Below are positions 43,892-53,068 of a stretch of DNA of 64,000 bases, one piece after another. The position numbers and the translations under genes are program-made. This DNA comes from Bifidobacterium sp. ESL0728 (GTDB lineage: Bacteria; Actinomycetota; Actinomycetes; Actinomycetales; Bifidobacteriaceae). The notes under the pieces are model-generated. The model had not been told where the DNA came from. It worked only from the letters and a program-made list of their open reading frames with translations, and did no database searches. The number at the start of each line of letters is the position of its first letter. Positions within the stretch are counted from its first letter, which is position 1. Where the stretch lies: positions 2,418,001 to 2,482,000 of the forward strand of contig NZ_CP113925.1 of assembly GCF_029392015.1 (NCBI RefSeq), read 5' to 3'.

Positions 43892-44301
43892 GTGGCACTA
43901 TCACGGTGACCTTTTGGGACGTAATAACAAATAAGCCCTGCTATTGCTTGCAGGGCTGAAAGCTATACATTGGATATTTTTTGAATATCGTCATTCGTTC
44001 AACTGAACGATTTGCTTGCTTGCCCTGCCTTCATTAGCGGGGCTCAAGCTGAATGCTAGAATCAGACCGCCAACGAAGACGGGCTAATAATTCGTGCAGA
44101 TACAGCGTTGACACTCATCAATCCGTTCATCGTGGCGTCCTCCTCTCGCGTTTACCAAGTTCTTTCGGGTTCGTGACCCGTTTAGTCAGTTACCATAGGC
44201 GCGACCTGGAGCCAATGCCCCTATGCGTCTCATTATTCGGACTTACTGTTCGGACTTATTGGAAGATAACATCATTCATTCTTGCGTAAATCACGACCAA
44301 A
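43892..44301. other. Gap between MHS transporter promoter and giant gene terminator
   Basis: About 400 bp with no gene. AGCCCTGC (43934-43941) and GCAGGGCT (43950-43957) form a perfect 8-bp hairpin of unknown role. I see no repeat array. Confidence 0.4.
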
Positions 44302-44342
44302 AAGTTGGAGGCCGGATACGTTTGGTATCCGGCCTCCAACTT
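44302..44342 (-). terminator. Terminator of the 2743-aa surface protein gene
   Basis: A perfect 18-bp stem (AAGTTGGAGGCCGGATAC with its complement) over a 5-nt loop lies 16 bp beyond the stop codon; on the minus strand UUUGG follows. The stem shares GGCCGGATAC with the terminator of the paralogous gene at 53011-53053. Confidence 0.88.
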
Positions 44343-44357
44343 CAATCGGCTATCGGG

Positions 44358-47300
44358 TCAGCTTGCGCGATTCGAGCTTACGAAACCATCGGAATCACCG
44401 GAATCGACAGGATTACCGGAACCATTCGGGTTGTCCGAATCGTCAGAACCATCAGGCCCTTCGGAACCAACGGAATTGACGGAAGAATCCGAAGCCGCAT
44501 CACTCTCATCGCCCCTCGTGGAACGACGGCGCATGTAGAGGATTATCGCGCCGCCAGCAAGCAGGACGATAATCAGCACAACGATACCGGCGACTGCAGC
44601 ACCCGTCCTGGCCATCGAGGAGCGACCGCTGGCCCCGGAACCATTGGCTCCGAAGGGACCATTCGACCCAAAGAGACCGTTCGACCCGAAAAGACCATTC
44701 GACCCGAAAAGACCATTCGACCCGAAGAGACCGCCGAGAGGCCCGCCGACCGAGGTCTTGTTGCGGAAGACGTCGGTGATGGTCACCGTGTTCTTGTCCG
44801 CAGCCTCAACCACCGTCTTCTCACCATTCGCCGGATCGATCGACGTGGAATCCGCGCCGGCCGAATCGGTCTGCGTCACTACGCAGCGAGCGCCGAGCAG
44901 GATGCCGTTCAACGTCGTGCTGTACTTGTTTCCAGAGTTCAGGATGAACGTGCCATCGCCGCCCAAATCAATCGCAACGGGCTTGCCGTCGCGCTGGTAG
45001 GTGCAGGTGGCCTTGACCTTGAACGGGCCGTTGCCACGGGACTTCACCGCACTTTCGTCGCCGGTACGCTTCAAGACGATCGGCACCTGGCTTACGTCGT
45101 ACCTGTCGGCTTCGGCGACGCTGATGCTGCTCAGACCGTTGACCAAAGTCGGGACGCCGGGCTTGGGGCCTGCAGGAAGCGTGGGGTCATCGGTGCTGCT
45201 GGAAGCGGAGCTCGAAGCGCCAGGCTTGCTGGACTCACTAGGATTGCCGGTTGCGCTGGAGGCGCTGGAACTACTGGATTCACTGGGCTGAGCGGAACCG
45301 CTGGGTTGGCTAGGCTGACCAGGTTTGCTGGAGCTGCCGCCAGCCGTTGCGGTTGCTGCCGCAGCAGCCGCATCAGCAGCGCTGGCCTGCGCGAGCGTGG
45401 CAATGGTGACCTTACCGGTCTTCGGCAGGAAGACGTGCTTGGTGGCGCTTGCATCGGTCAACTGGGTGATGGTGCACTGCGTGCCCGCAGGGAAGATGCC
45501 GAAGCTCTTGGTGGATGTACCCGCAAGGTCGAATTTCTCGCCGAGCAACTGCTGGCCGCGATAATCGCAGACCGCCTTGAAGCCCACCGGAACCTTGCCG
45601 TAGCGGGAAGCGCCGTCACCGGAGACCGCACGGTTCACGGTCAGCGTGCCGGCATCGTAGTGGTTGGTCACCGTGGTGGCCACCAGATGCGCGATGTCGC
45701 CTGTGCTGCCATCGCCGACCTTGACGCTTGCGCTGCCATCGGTATTGTCGGTGACATTATCACCAGTGAACACCGTCTTGTCTGCCGCGGAAGTATCGGT
45801 TTCGGTAATGGTGCAGGTGGAGTTGGCCGGGATCGTGTCGGCCGGAGCCTTCCACGTCTCACTGTCCTTCAACGTGAACGAAACGCTGTCATCGCGGCCG
45901 AAGCGCACCGTCTGTCCGTCGCTGGTCTTGCAATCCACCTTGAACTTGAACGGGCCGAAGCTGCCCTTGTCGGCCTTGGTGTCGACCTTCTTGGTAACGC
46001 TCAGGCCGGAGAAACGGTACACATTGGCGATCTTGGCCGATTGCGCCGGCGTCACCTCGTTAGTAGGCTGGCTGTCACCGCCGAGCGTATCGGAAACCTT
46101 GATATCCATCGTGTCGGAATCAGTGGTGTTGCCGTCACCATTGACGCTCACGGTGCGCTCGGTTTCGCCGAACTGGCCAAGCGGCCCGTCCTCGGAAACC
46201 GTGCAGGTTGTATTACCGTTGCCGGAGCCGTCAACACTCAACGGAATGCCCGCGAGCCTGCCTGTGGCATACGTGCCATCGTGCTGCTTGTCGAGCGTAA
46301 CCAAACCATGGCTCTTCCCGCCAAACAGCATTGGCTCACCGCTCGCGTCTTGGCACGAAATCGAGGCACGAACCTGCTGAGGCGCATACGCGTTTGCCGC
46401 AGCCCCGCTCACGGTCTTGTCGACCTTGATGGAACCGGTGGCGATGCGCGTGCCGACAGACGGCGGCGCAGAAACCGGATGCTGAGCGCCCCCAACGGCA
46501 GTGTAGAGCGCAGCAAATGAGCCCCACGCTTCCTGTGTGCCCGCTACTTGATCCAAACTTGCAGCGGGTTCCGGATCGGGGTCATCTTGCGGGCCGACAG
46601 TCGGGTCGGCGGCGTTTGTGGTGCTGTAGACCACATCCGCGCCTTCGGTAGGTTGCAGGTTTGTTGCGGTAGTGCTTGTGAAATCAAGAGTGATGCGCAA
46701 ACCAGTGACTTTCGACCAATCGGTGACACTTGCACTGTCAGTCCAAGTCGCCGCAGAGCAGACTGAGCTGGCGGGACTCTCAGAAATGCCTGGCAATTTA
46801 TCCCACGCGCCAACGCAAGGAGCCGTATTAGTGGATGCCTCAATCTTCTCCGTGGTACCGGCAGGCGCTCCCTTGATTTGCGGGGCTGCGCTCAACCTCG
46901 GGCGATAGGTCGAATGTCGATCCAGGCCGCTGGCGACGATATCCTTATCGTGTTTGGCAGGCAGTTCCTCAAAGAACTGAACCTTCGCAACCGGAGTGGT
47001 GCCTGCGTTGACCATGTGCAGCACCCAGTCGTCCTTGCCATCGATGGCCGTATTCGCACGGCACGGCGCACGGTAATACTTATTGCCATCCGCAAGCGCA
47101 AGCGACATTGCGCAGGTCTGCGTGGGGTCATTGGTGTTGACGGCGCCTGGAAGACTGCCCTTCACACCGCCGACGATGTAGATCTGCTCGCCGCTTCTTT
47201 GGGTGATCGAGGTCTTCACCTCCCCACCCTTGACATCGCTGCCGACACTGATTGACGAAACCGACGTGGCCGAGGGGTCCGCGTCACTGGTCAAATCAAC

Positions 47301-50300
47301 CGAAGTCAACGTCTGGGTGGTGTTGACATCAACTGGGAGATAAGTGGGGTCAGATGTCGACATGCCCGGTTCGGTTTCAAGCCAGAGCACTATCTTGGCA
47401 CTCTCGCCCGGCAGCATGCGATTCTTGCCCTCCGGCCAAGTCAGAACGACCTTGCCTGGCGTGCTGGAATCAAGCGCGGGAGTATCCTTAAGCTCGCCGG
47501 AACCGGGAGCACCGCCTACGGTCCCGGGCTCGAAAGTCATGGGGTGCGCAGGGTCGGCGGCACCGCCTTGCCCCGTATAAAGCAGCTGATCGGGCAGCTT
47601 GGCCGTCACCTTGCTGAGGTTGAGGTAGCCGGTGCCGGTGTTGGCGATGGTGACCTCCCACGGCACCATCTGGCCGACGCTGACCACCCTGTTGCCATAG
47701 TTGACAACCTCGTTGAGTTTCATTTCGGCGGTGCCCAAGCCCCAACGCATCTCGGCGGAAGTATCCTTGGAGACCGACTGATTCGGGTTGACGCCACCGA
47801 TCTTGCTCTCGGATTGCGAGGAAACTGCATTGACGGCGCTGCCGGGGTATTCGACCTTCTGCAAATCGTCGCCACGCACCGTGTCACGCTGAACGACGGT
47901 ATATTGAGCCGCCGCGTCCCACGCGTTGGTCGTTGTCGAGAACAGCCGGGCGACACCGGAATTATTCGGATTGGTGAAAGCGAGTCGCAACCCCTGAATC
48001 TGGTCATATTGCTCGGAACCAACCGGAAGCTCATAAACCGGGTTCAGTACGGCTTGCTTGTCTTGATCGTTTCCGTCTTTCCAGCCCATCGCGCCATGAG
48101 CGCCGAACGGACCGTAGACGCCGATTTTGACCTTGGTAGCCCCGTTCGGGAAGGTGATGGATGAAAGCCCAGTGAAATCGAAGTTCTTCCAGAAGCCGGA
48201 AGTCGTAGCGGTGCCGCCATCGAGACCCTTACCGTCGGGATGGCTGGTAAGCGTCACCTTGGTTGGCGAAAGCGTGGACCTATCGGGCCTATCGTCACTG
48301 CTTGCCGTCATCGTCACCGTTTGCGGCGTCTTCGGATTGACAACGATGAGATCGTTGTCGCTGATGGACTCGGTAATCGAGGTGAGCAACGAACCGGTGC
48401 GATATTCGACGGGATCCTCAATGAAGTTGCTGACTTCATCTGTACCATCAGAAGCGCTGTTCGTCACCGGTGAGTAAATCTGCGCCGTGGCCCTGTTCAG
48501 ATCCTCTTTATCCCTATGATGCGCATCATCAGGCACGAATGCCTTATCCGTATTACGTAGCTTCGTACGCATGCGCGTTGTCAGCTTGAGATGCACATAA
48601 TTACCCTTTGTCAGCGTGCCACTGTCAGCAGTAGGACTGGTTCCCTGGAAGGTAACCGAAACCCCGACAACGTTCTTCAAATCGTTGGCAGTCAATAATT
48701 TAGCCGCCGATGCAGTCGTAGGAACCGAATTAAATGTCCCGGAACCAGTCGCAAAATTCGTAGGAGTGTAATACAGCAAGTATACTTTCGAGTCATCCAA
48801 CGACACCTGATCGGCGTCATCCGAACTGAAATCGATGCCGGTCAGATCCTGCCGGTTGAACATGTTCGGCATATTGGAATCGGAATCAAGCTTGCCGCTA
48901 TTGATATCGCTCACACGCACAGCCGTGAACGGGTCATCAGTGGCCGGAGCACCGCTGGACGCCGACACCGTATTGGCCGTATTGCAATGAGGCTGATCAG
49001 TGCTGCTGCATTCCGACGGCTCGGTGATGCGAAGATACGACGCCCGGCTCTCCGCAGTATTCGCCGCGGAGAAGTCATAGTGCTCTTCTGGATAACTGTC
49101 TGCTGCAACGCCGGCGCCAGAGGGCGGCACAATGATATTGTGCGTCACCTGACTTCTGACACCTAAAGACAACGAGGTATCGGTGATGTTCAGCGCGTTG
49201 CCGTTGCTTGATACATAGGCAAGCGTGTGGGGATGCCCAGTCGGATCTTCCGGGCTGGAACGCTTAGAATGCAGCCAGACATTCTGCGGCTGGACGTGGG
49301 TCGGACCGGACGCTGAGCTGGTCTTGCCAGTGATGAACGAATTGTCGTTGCGCCGCCTATCGAGCAGCTGCCACTTTGACGTGAATTCACGCGAGGTGCC
49401 GGAGGACACCACACCGGTACCCGGGGCAGGAGTATAAGGTACAGGTACGTGAGAGCCACTAGAACTGGCATCAGTTCCGCGCCGCCCATCATTAGGCACC
49501 AACGTGAACTCGACACCTACATATTTACCGGTATCGCCCTCTGGCACCGTATAGCCCTTGAACGAACCATTGCCATCCTGCCAACTGCCACCACCATTCG
49601 GTGTCACTTCAGTCCACGAACCGCCATACTGCTTGAGGCGGATTTTCGTGATCGTGTCATATTTGAGATACCAGCCGTTGCTATACGGAGTGTCCGAAAC
49701 ATCGATGGGATCGATGGAATTCAGGGCAAACACATTCTCCCAAGAGTCAACATGTTCGGGAACGTCGACGTAGTCCGGCGCATCGCCGGCCTGCTTCAAC
49801 GTTACCGACGTCATCTGGGAATCGACGCCCCAAGTCAGTTTTGCGGTGACCAGCTGGCTGGATTGAGACGGCACTGATTCCGAATCAAAACCCGCATTGA
49901 CCCAACCATCGACGATGTAATGATCTTCACCGTCTGTCGATACAACAGGCGGCTTCCTGCGCAGCACTCCGACCTTCTTCTTGTCGTTAGGATTCGTAGG
50001 CTTGTCCACGTTGACGGCATTGCTATCGGCCGCAAACTTTCCGTCATCGGTTTGCCCGTGAGCGGCAAGCTTAGTGGTGTTGCCGTAGGTGTAAGGCGTC
50101 GGCTTCTGCGGGCCGGGATCATCCAGACCATCGGTTTCGCTGCCGTCGCTACGCTTCGTGTCGCGCGCAGTGAACGAGACATACTGCGAGGTCGAGGTAC
50201 TCCCGCCGAACGGATCACCGCCATCTACCGCCTCCAGCGTGAAGCGAATGCCGGTCACTTCGCTCGGCGTATGGCTTGGGTTCAAAGCGTTTAACTTGCT

Positions 50301-52589
50301 GATCAAATCATCCGCGCTCAGGCTATAGGAATACCCAGGTGTCTGCTCCGCTTTGTCGTCAAGCGTGATCCACTCCGAACCAATCTTGACCTCCACCTTC
50401 AGCTTGACATGAGCCGGAACCGGGGTGGACTGGATGGATTTGATATCGAAGGCATTCCAGAAATCATCGCCGTTGGCTCCATCGCCCCCAGCTGTAACTG
50501 TTCCGTGCTCATCGATGGACTTGTCGGACCAGGAGTCCTCAACCACCACTTTATTGGGTGCCAGGTAATCGGTGCTGGCCCCAGTGGTTTCCTTAAGGGC
50601 GACCACCGCATCATGGCCGATCGGTACCGACGAATTCGGACTCACCGACTTGCTGACGGTGACATTGATCTTCGGCTTGACCAACGTCATCGTCGTCGCG
50701 ACAGCAGTGGCCTTGGCAAAGGTGCCGTTATGCGCCGTCACCTTGGCCTTGGTGGCGTCGGTGTTTTGGAAGCTTTTCTCGGTCGTTCCTTCGGGGAAGG
50801 GATAATCCCCCGGTGATTCCACCTTGTAATTGATGACGGTATTGGCCCCGTTCACAATCTGGTTGACATTTCCCGGAGACGACGCCGCACCAAATTGAAC
50901 CTCGAACGAGGAAATCTTGCCCGACGGATTGTCGGGCACACGACCGTCAGCAAAAGTTTTCGGCTGGTCAGCGCCGCCACCGAGCATGTGGTAGATGACC
51001 TTGCCGCTGTTGGCACCGCTGGGGTAGGAAATGCCGCTGGCAAATCCACCGAAGGTGAGGTCATTGCTGAAGAAGTCTTTGCCGACAGTGACCTTCATTT
51101 CACTCACCGCCGAGCTGCCATTCTTCACGGTCACCGAACTGGTGGAAGACTTGCCGGCCGGATGCTTGGCGGGGCTGAAAGACTCGGTAACCGTAACCCC
51201 GACTTCAACAGGTGTAAGGGTGACCGAGGATTGAGTGACGGTCGCCGCATCCGTACTCGTTCCCTGCGTCGCCGTAGCTTCAAACGAAGTGTTCGCGACG
51301 GACGAAGTCGTCGATTCGACGAGCTTCTTATTGTCGGTATCGTTGCGATCAGTCGAGCGCTGCTTCAAATTAAGCACCAGCGGAGTGGCGGTCGTCGCGT
51401 TCGGAGCCATCGGAGTTGTGGTGGTATAGGTGAAACGCAAACCGCCGACCTTGGTGTTGTCGGTAATGGCGGCCGGAAGCGCATACGTGGACGCCGGAGT
51501 TCCCGAAACCCAGTTCCATTTGTCATTGCCGTCTTTCACATAGGCATCGACCTGAACCTTGTCGGCACCTGCCGGCATCGACTGCGAACCAAAACCGTCA
51601 AAGTCGAAGAATCGGAAGGGGTTGTTCCCGTCAAGGGCGGCGGCATCGGCAGGCGCTTCGCTGTTTCGCGGCATCTGAACCGTGAGCTTATCGGCATTGA
51701 CGTTCGAGGTGTTGGTGATCCCGAGACTCAGCGTCTCGGCCTGACCGGGATTGTAAGCCGTCGAGGATGGGTCGAACGTAGCGGAAACCTTGGCGGTATG
51801 CGTCGGGTCAAGGAACACCCTGGCCTTGGATGTGGAGTTGGCCTGAGCAGAGTTGGAACCGGAGAGCGTGGCCGTGCTGACCATATCGGTTTTGTTGCGC
51901 GAATCGTTAGGAGAGAAATCATCAGGAACCTGCAACGTTACGCTGATGATACCGTTTTGCCCGGCAACCAAGCCAGTCTTGGTACCTTCCGGGGAAACGA
52001 ACTTCTGACCAAGAGTGACCACGAACGAGGTGGCAGTGCCGGCAGAAGTCGGCGGAGTGAGCTGTTCCGTACCGCCTTCCTTCCATGTCGCCTTTCCCTG
52101 CAACAAGGCATCCACCGAAAAGTCCGAAATCTCAAAACCATTCAGCTCGGCCGGAAGCTGGGCGGCGAGCGTGGCACCTTCGCAGTTTCGCTCGGAACAG
52201 CCCAGATTGAACTGGTAGGTGAATTTATTTCCGGGCTTCAGATTCTGCGGGTCTGAGCCATCCACGCCAAGAGTCTGCTGCCAAAGGGTAAGGAAGTGAT
52301 ATTGCTGATCGCCCTGGGGGCCGACCGCTGACTTCAGCTTGCTGCTTGCATTCGCGCCTCCTTTGCCCGAAGCGGCACTGGCCTCCTGCGAGCTGTTCGA
52401 ATCATTGGCGGCATTTGGATTGGCGGAATCAACACTGTTCGCAGAAGCGATCACCCCGCCGCTCAGCAACATCGCCGCCGCGGCCACCATGGCCACCAGC
52501 CACTTCAGTTTCCGCAAAAATCCGCTATTCGTGTACTTCGTTTCACCGGCCGCATGCTTCATTGTTCGGCGGCTATCAAACAACTTCAT
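44358..52589 (-). CDS. Giant surface protein A with DUF5979-type modules
   Basis: This 2743-aa protein has an extended signal peptide (basic lead, then LKWLVAMVAAAAMLLSGGVI, about 29-48). A long ectodomain (about 110-2040) of beta-sandwich modules follows, including DUF11-like spans (VPWEVTIANTGTGYLNLSKV). Four modules resembling DUF5979 start near 2050, 2190, 2310 and 2495 (GSIKVDKTVSG, LSVTKKVDTKADKGSFGPF, GTLTVNRAVSGDG). A Ser/Pro-rich linker lies between the third and fourth. Five SNGLFG-type hexapeptides precede a membrane helix (GIVVLIIVLLAGGAIILYM) and a Ser/Asp/Gly tail of about 57 residues. MARTGA before the helix is only a weak sorting-signal candidate. GAGGGAG lies 7 bp before the ATG. 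It is probably an adhesin; ligand unknown. Confidence 0.88.
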   Translation of the reverse strand: MKLFDSRRTMKHAAGETKYTNSGFLRKLKWLVAMVAAAAMLLSGGVIASANSVDSANPNAANDSNSSQEASAASGKGGANASSKLKSAVGPQGDQQYHFLTLWQQTLGVDGSDPQNLKPGNKFTYQFNLGCSERNCEGATLAAQLPAELNGFEISDFSVDALLQGKATWKEGGTEQLTPPTSAGTATSFVVTLGQKFVSPEGTKTGLVAGQNGIISVTLQVPDDFSPNDSRNKTDMVSTATLSGSNSAQANSTSKARVFLDPTHTAKVSATFDPSSTAYNPGQAETLSLGITNTSNVNADKLTVQMPRNSEAPADAAALDGNNPFRFFDFDGFGSQSMPAGADKVQVDAYVKDGNDKWNWVSGTPASTYALPAAITDNTKVGGLRFTYTTTTPMAPNATTATPLVLNLKQRSTDRNDTDNKKLVESTTSSVANTSFEATATQGTSTDAATVTQSSVTLTPVEVGVTVTESFSPAKHPAGKSSTSSVTVKNGSSAVSEMKVTVGKDFFSNDLTFGGFASGISYPSGANSGKVIYHMLGGGADQPKTFADGRVPDNPSGKISSFEVQFGAASSPGNVNQIVNGANTVINYKVESPGDYPFPEGTTEKSFQNTDATKAKVTAHNGTFAKATAVATTMTLVKPKINVTVSKSVSPNSSVPIGHDAVVALKETTGASTDYLAPNKVVVEDSWSDKSIDEHGTVTAGGDGANGDDFWNAFDIKSIQSTPVPAHVKLKVEVKIGSEWITLDDKAEQTPGYSYSLSADDLISKLNALNPSHTPSEVTGIRFTLEAVDGGDPFGGSTSTSQYVSFTARDTKRSDGSETDGLDDPGPQKPTPYTYGNTTKLAAHGQTDDGKFAADSNAVNVDKPTNPNDKKKVGVLRRKPPVVSTDGEDHYIVDGWVNAGFDSESVPSQSSQLVTAKLTWGVDSQMTSVTLKQAGDAPDYVDVPEHVDSWENVFALNSIDPIDVSDTPYSNGWYLKYDTITKIRLKQYGGSWTEVTPNGGGSWQDGNGSFKGYTVPEGDTGKYVGVEFTLVPNDGRRGTDASSSGSHVPVPYTPAPGTGVVSSGTSREFTSKWQLLDRRRNDNSFITGKTSSASGPTHVQPQNVWLHSKRSSPEDPTGHPHTLAYVSSNGNALNITDTSLSLGVRSQVTHNIIVPPSGAGVAADSYPEEHYDFSAANTAESRASYLRITEPSECSSTDQPHCNTANTVSASSGAPATDDPFTAVRVSDINSGKLDSDSNMPNMFNRQDLTGIDFSSDDADQVSLDDSKVYLLYYTPTNFATGSGTFNSVPTTASAAKLLTANDLKNVVGVSVTFQGTSPTADSGTLTKGNYVHLKLTTRMRTKLRNTDKAFVPDDAHHRDKEDLNRATAQIYSPVTNSASDGTDEVSNFIEDPVEYRTGSLLTSITESISDNDLIVVNPKTPQTVTMTASSDDRPDRSTLSPTKVTLTSHPDGKGLDGGTATTSGFWKNFDFTGLSSITFPNGATKVKIGVYGPFGAHGAMGWKDGNDQDKQAVLNPVYELPVGSEQYDQIQGLRLAFTNPNNSGVARLFSTTTNAWDAAAQYTVVQRDTVRGDDLQKVEYPGSAVNAVSSQSESKIGGVNPNQSVSKDTSAEMRWGLGTAEMKLNEVVNYGNRVVSVGQMVPWEVTIANTGTGYLNLSKVTAKLPDQLLYTGQGGAADPAHPMTFEPGTVGGAPGSGELKDTPALDSSTPGKVVLTWPEGKNRMLPGESAKIVLWLETEPGMSTSDPTYLPVDVNTTQTLTSVDLTSDADPSATSVSSISVGSDVKGGEVKTSITQRSGEQIYIVGGVKGSLPGAVNTNDPTQTCAMSLALADGNKYYRAPCRANTAIDGKDDWVLHMVNAGTTPVAKVQFFEELPAKHDKDIVASGLDRHSTYRPRLSAAPQIKGAPAGTTEKIEASTNTAPCVGAWDKLPGISESPASSVCSAATWTDSASVTDWSKVTGLRITLDFTSTTATNLQPTEGADVVYSTTNAADPTVGPQDDPDPEPAASLDQVAGTQEAWGSFAALYTAVGGAQHPVSAPPSVGTRIATGSIKVDKTVSGAAANAYAPQQVRASISCQDASGEPMLFGGKSHGLVTLDKQHDGTYATGRLAGIPLSVDGSGNGNTTCTVSEDGPLGQFGETERTVSVNGDGNTTDSDTMDIKVSDTLGGDSQPTNEVTPAQSAKIANVYRFSGLSVTKKVDTKADKGSFGPFKFKVDCKTSDGQTVRFGRDDSVSFTLKDSETWKAPADTIPANSTCTITETDTSAADKTVFTGDNVTDNTDGSASVKVGDGSTGDIAHLVATTVTNHYDAGTLTVNRAVSGDGASRYGKVPVGFKAVCDYRGQQLLGEKFDLAGTSTKSFGIFPAGTQCTITQLTDASATKHVFLPKTGKVTIATLAQASAADAAAAAATATAGGSSSKPGQPSQPSGSAQPSESSSSSASSATGNPSESSKPGASSSASSSTDDPTLPAGPKPGVPTLVNGLSSISVAEADRYDVSQVPIVLKRTGDESAVKSRGNGPFKVKATCTYQRDGKPVAIDLGGDGTFILNSGNKYSTTLNGILLGARCVVTQTDSAGADSTSIDPANGEKTVVEAADKNTVTITDVFRNKTSVGGPLGGLFGSNGLFGSNGLFGSNGLFGSNGPFGANGSGASGRSSMARTGAAVAGIVVLIIVLLAGGAIILYMRRRSTRGDESDAASDSSVNSVGSEGPDGSDDSDNPNGSGNPVDSGDSDGFVSSNRAS
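44641..44730. repeat. 18-bp tandem repeat coding for SNGLFG
   Basis: Five head-to-tail units start at 44641, 44659, 44677, 44695 and 44713 (plus-strand form CCATTCGACCCGAAAAGA). They encode the hexapeptide repeat SNGLFG just outside the membrane helix. Units 2-4 are nearly identical, a sign of recent slippage and a likely length-variable site. Confidence 0.85.
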
Positions 52590-53010
52590 ATCTCAACTCC
52601 CTCGGCTGCTATGGTCAAGACCCCCAACATATGCGTGATGGCACGAAAGAATTCTTTTTTCAATCCCCCGTGCCAGCGGTTTGGCATAAGCCCCTTGTCT
52701 ATGGCCAATAAAGCGCATTTGCTTAAAGCATTACCTCTATCTTATCAGTGTATGGCAGCATTAAATAAAGCAAATCGAATATTGATATCTAAGATATTGT
52801 GATTAATGCGATATTACGTATTGTTTATAGGCTTTTTGAGCCTTAACAGAATATAAATTATTAATCTATTTGTATAAATAATTTTAGTTGTTTATCGATT
52901 TATCTATTTTATTATCTATATTTCAATAGATAAGCATCTGATTATTGAAATATGCTATATTCCTTCCACATATGCTGACCAATAACCCATATACGTCAAC
53001 AGCGCACAAA
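52590..53010. other. AT-rich spacer between the giant genes
   Basis: About 420 bp between the two giant genes. It carries the conserved leader at 52681-52758, and TTTCAATA (52921-52928) with TATTGAAA (52943-52950) forms an 8-bp inverted repeat. From 52760 to 52970 it is very A/T-rich. There is no gene. Confidence 0.5.
52681..52758 (-). promoter_or_regulatory. Leader/promoter element shared by both giant genes
   Basis: TTGGCATAA, CCAATAAA, CTTAAA and TATCAGTGTATG occur here in the same order and nearly the same spacing as at 61224-61299 upstream of the paralogue. Both lie about 95-170 bp before the respective start codons. On the minus strand the last block reads CACTGATAAGAT, which offers a -10-like box. 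Conservation in otherwise diverged spacers suggests a retained promoter or regulator site. Confidence 0.6.
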
Positions 53011-53053
53011 ACGTTGAGGGCCGGATACGCGCTACGCATCTGCCCCTCAACGT
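53011..53053 (-). terminator. Terminator of the 2685-aa surface protein gene
   Basis: ACGTTGAGGG (53011-53020) pairs perfectly with CCCTCAACGT (53044-53053), and the inner part pairs in pieces. On the minus strand UUUUGUG follows. It resembles the terminator of the neighbouring paralogue. Confidence 0.8.
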
Positions 53054-53068
53054 CAATGAGTCAGCGGG

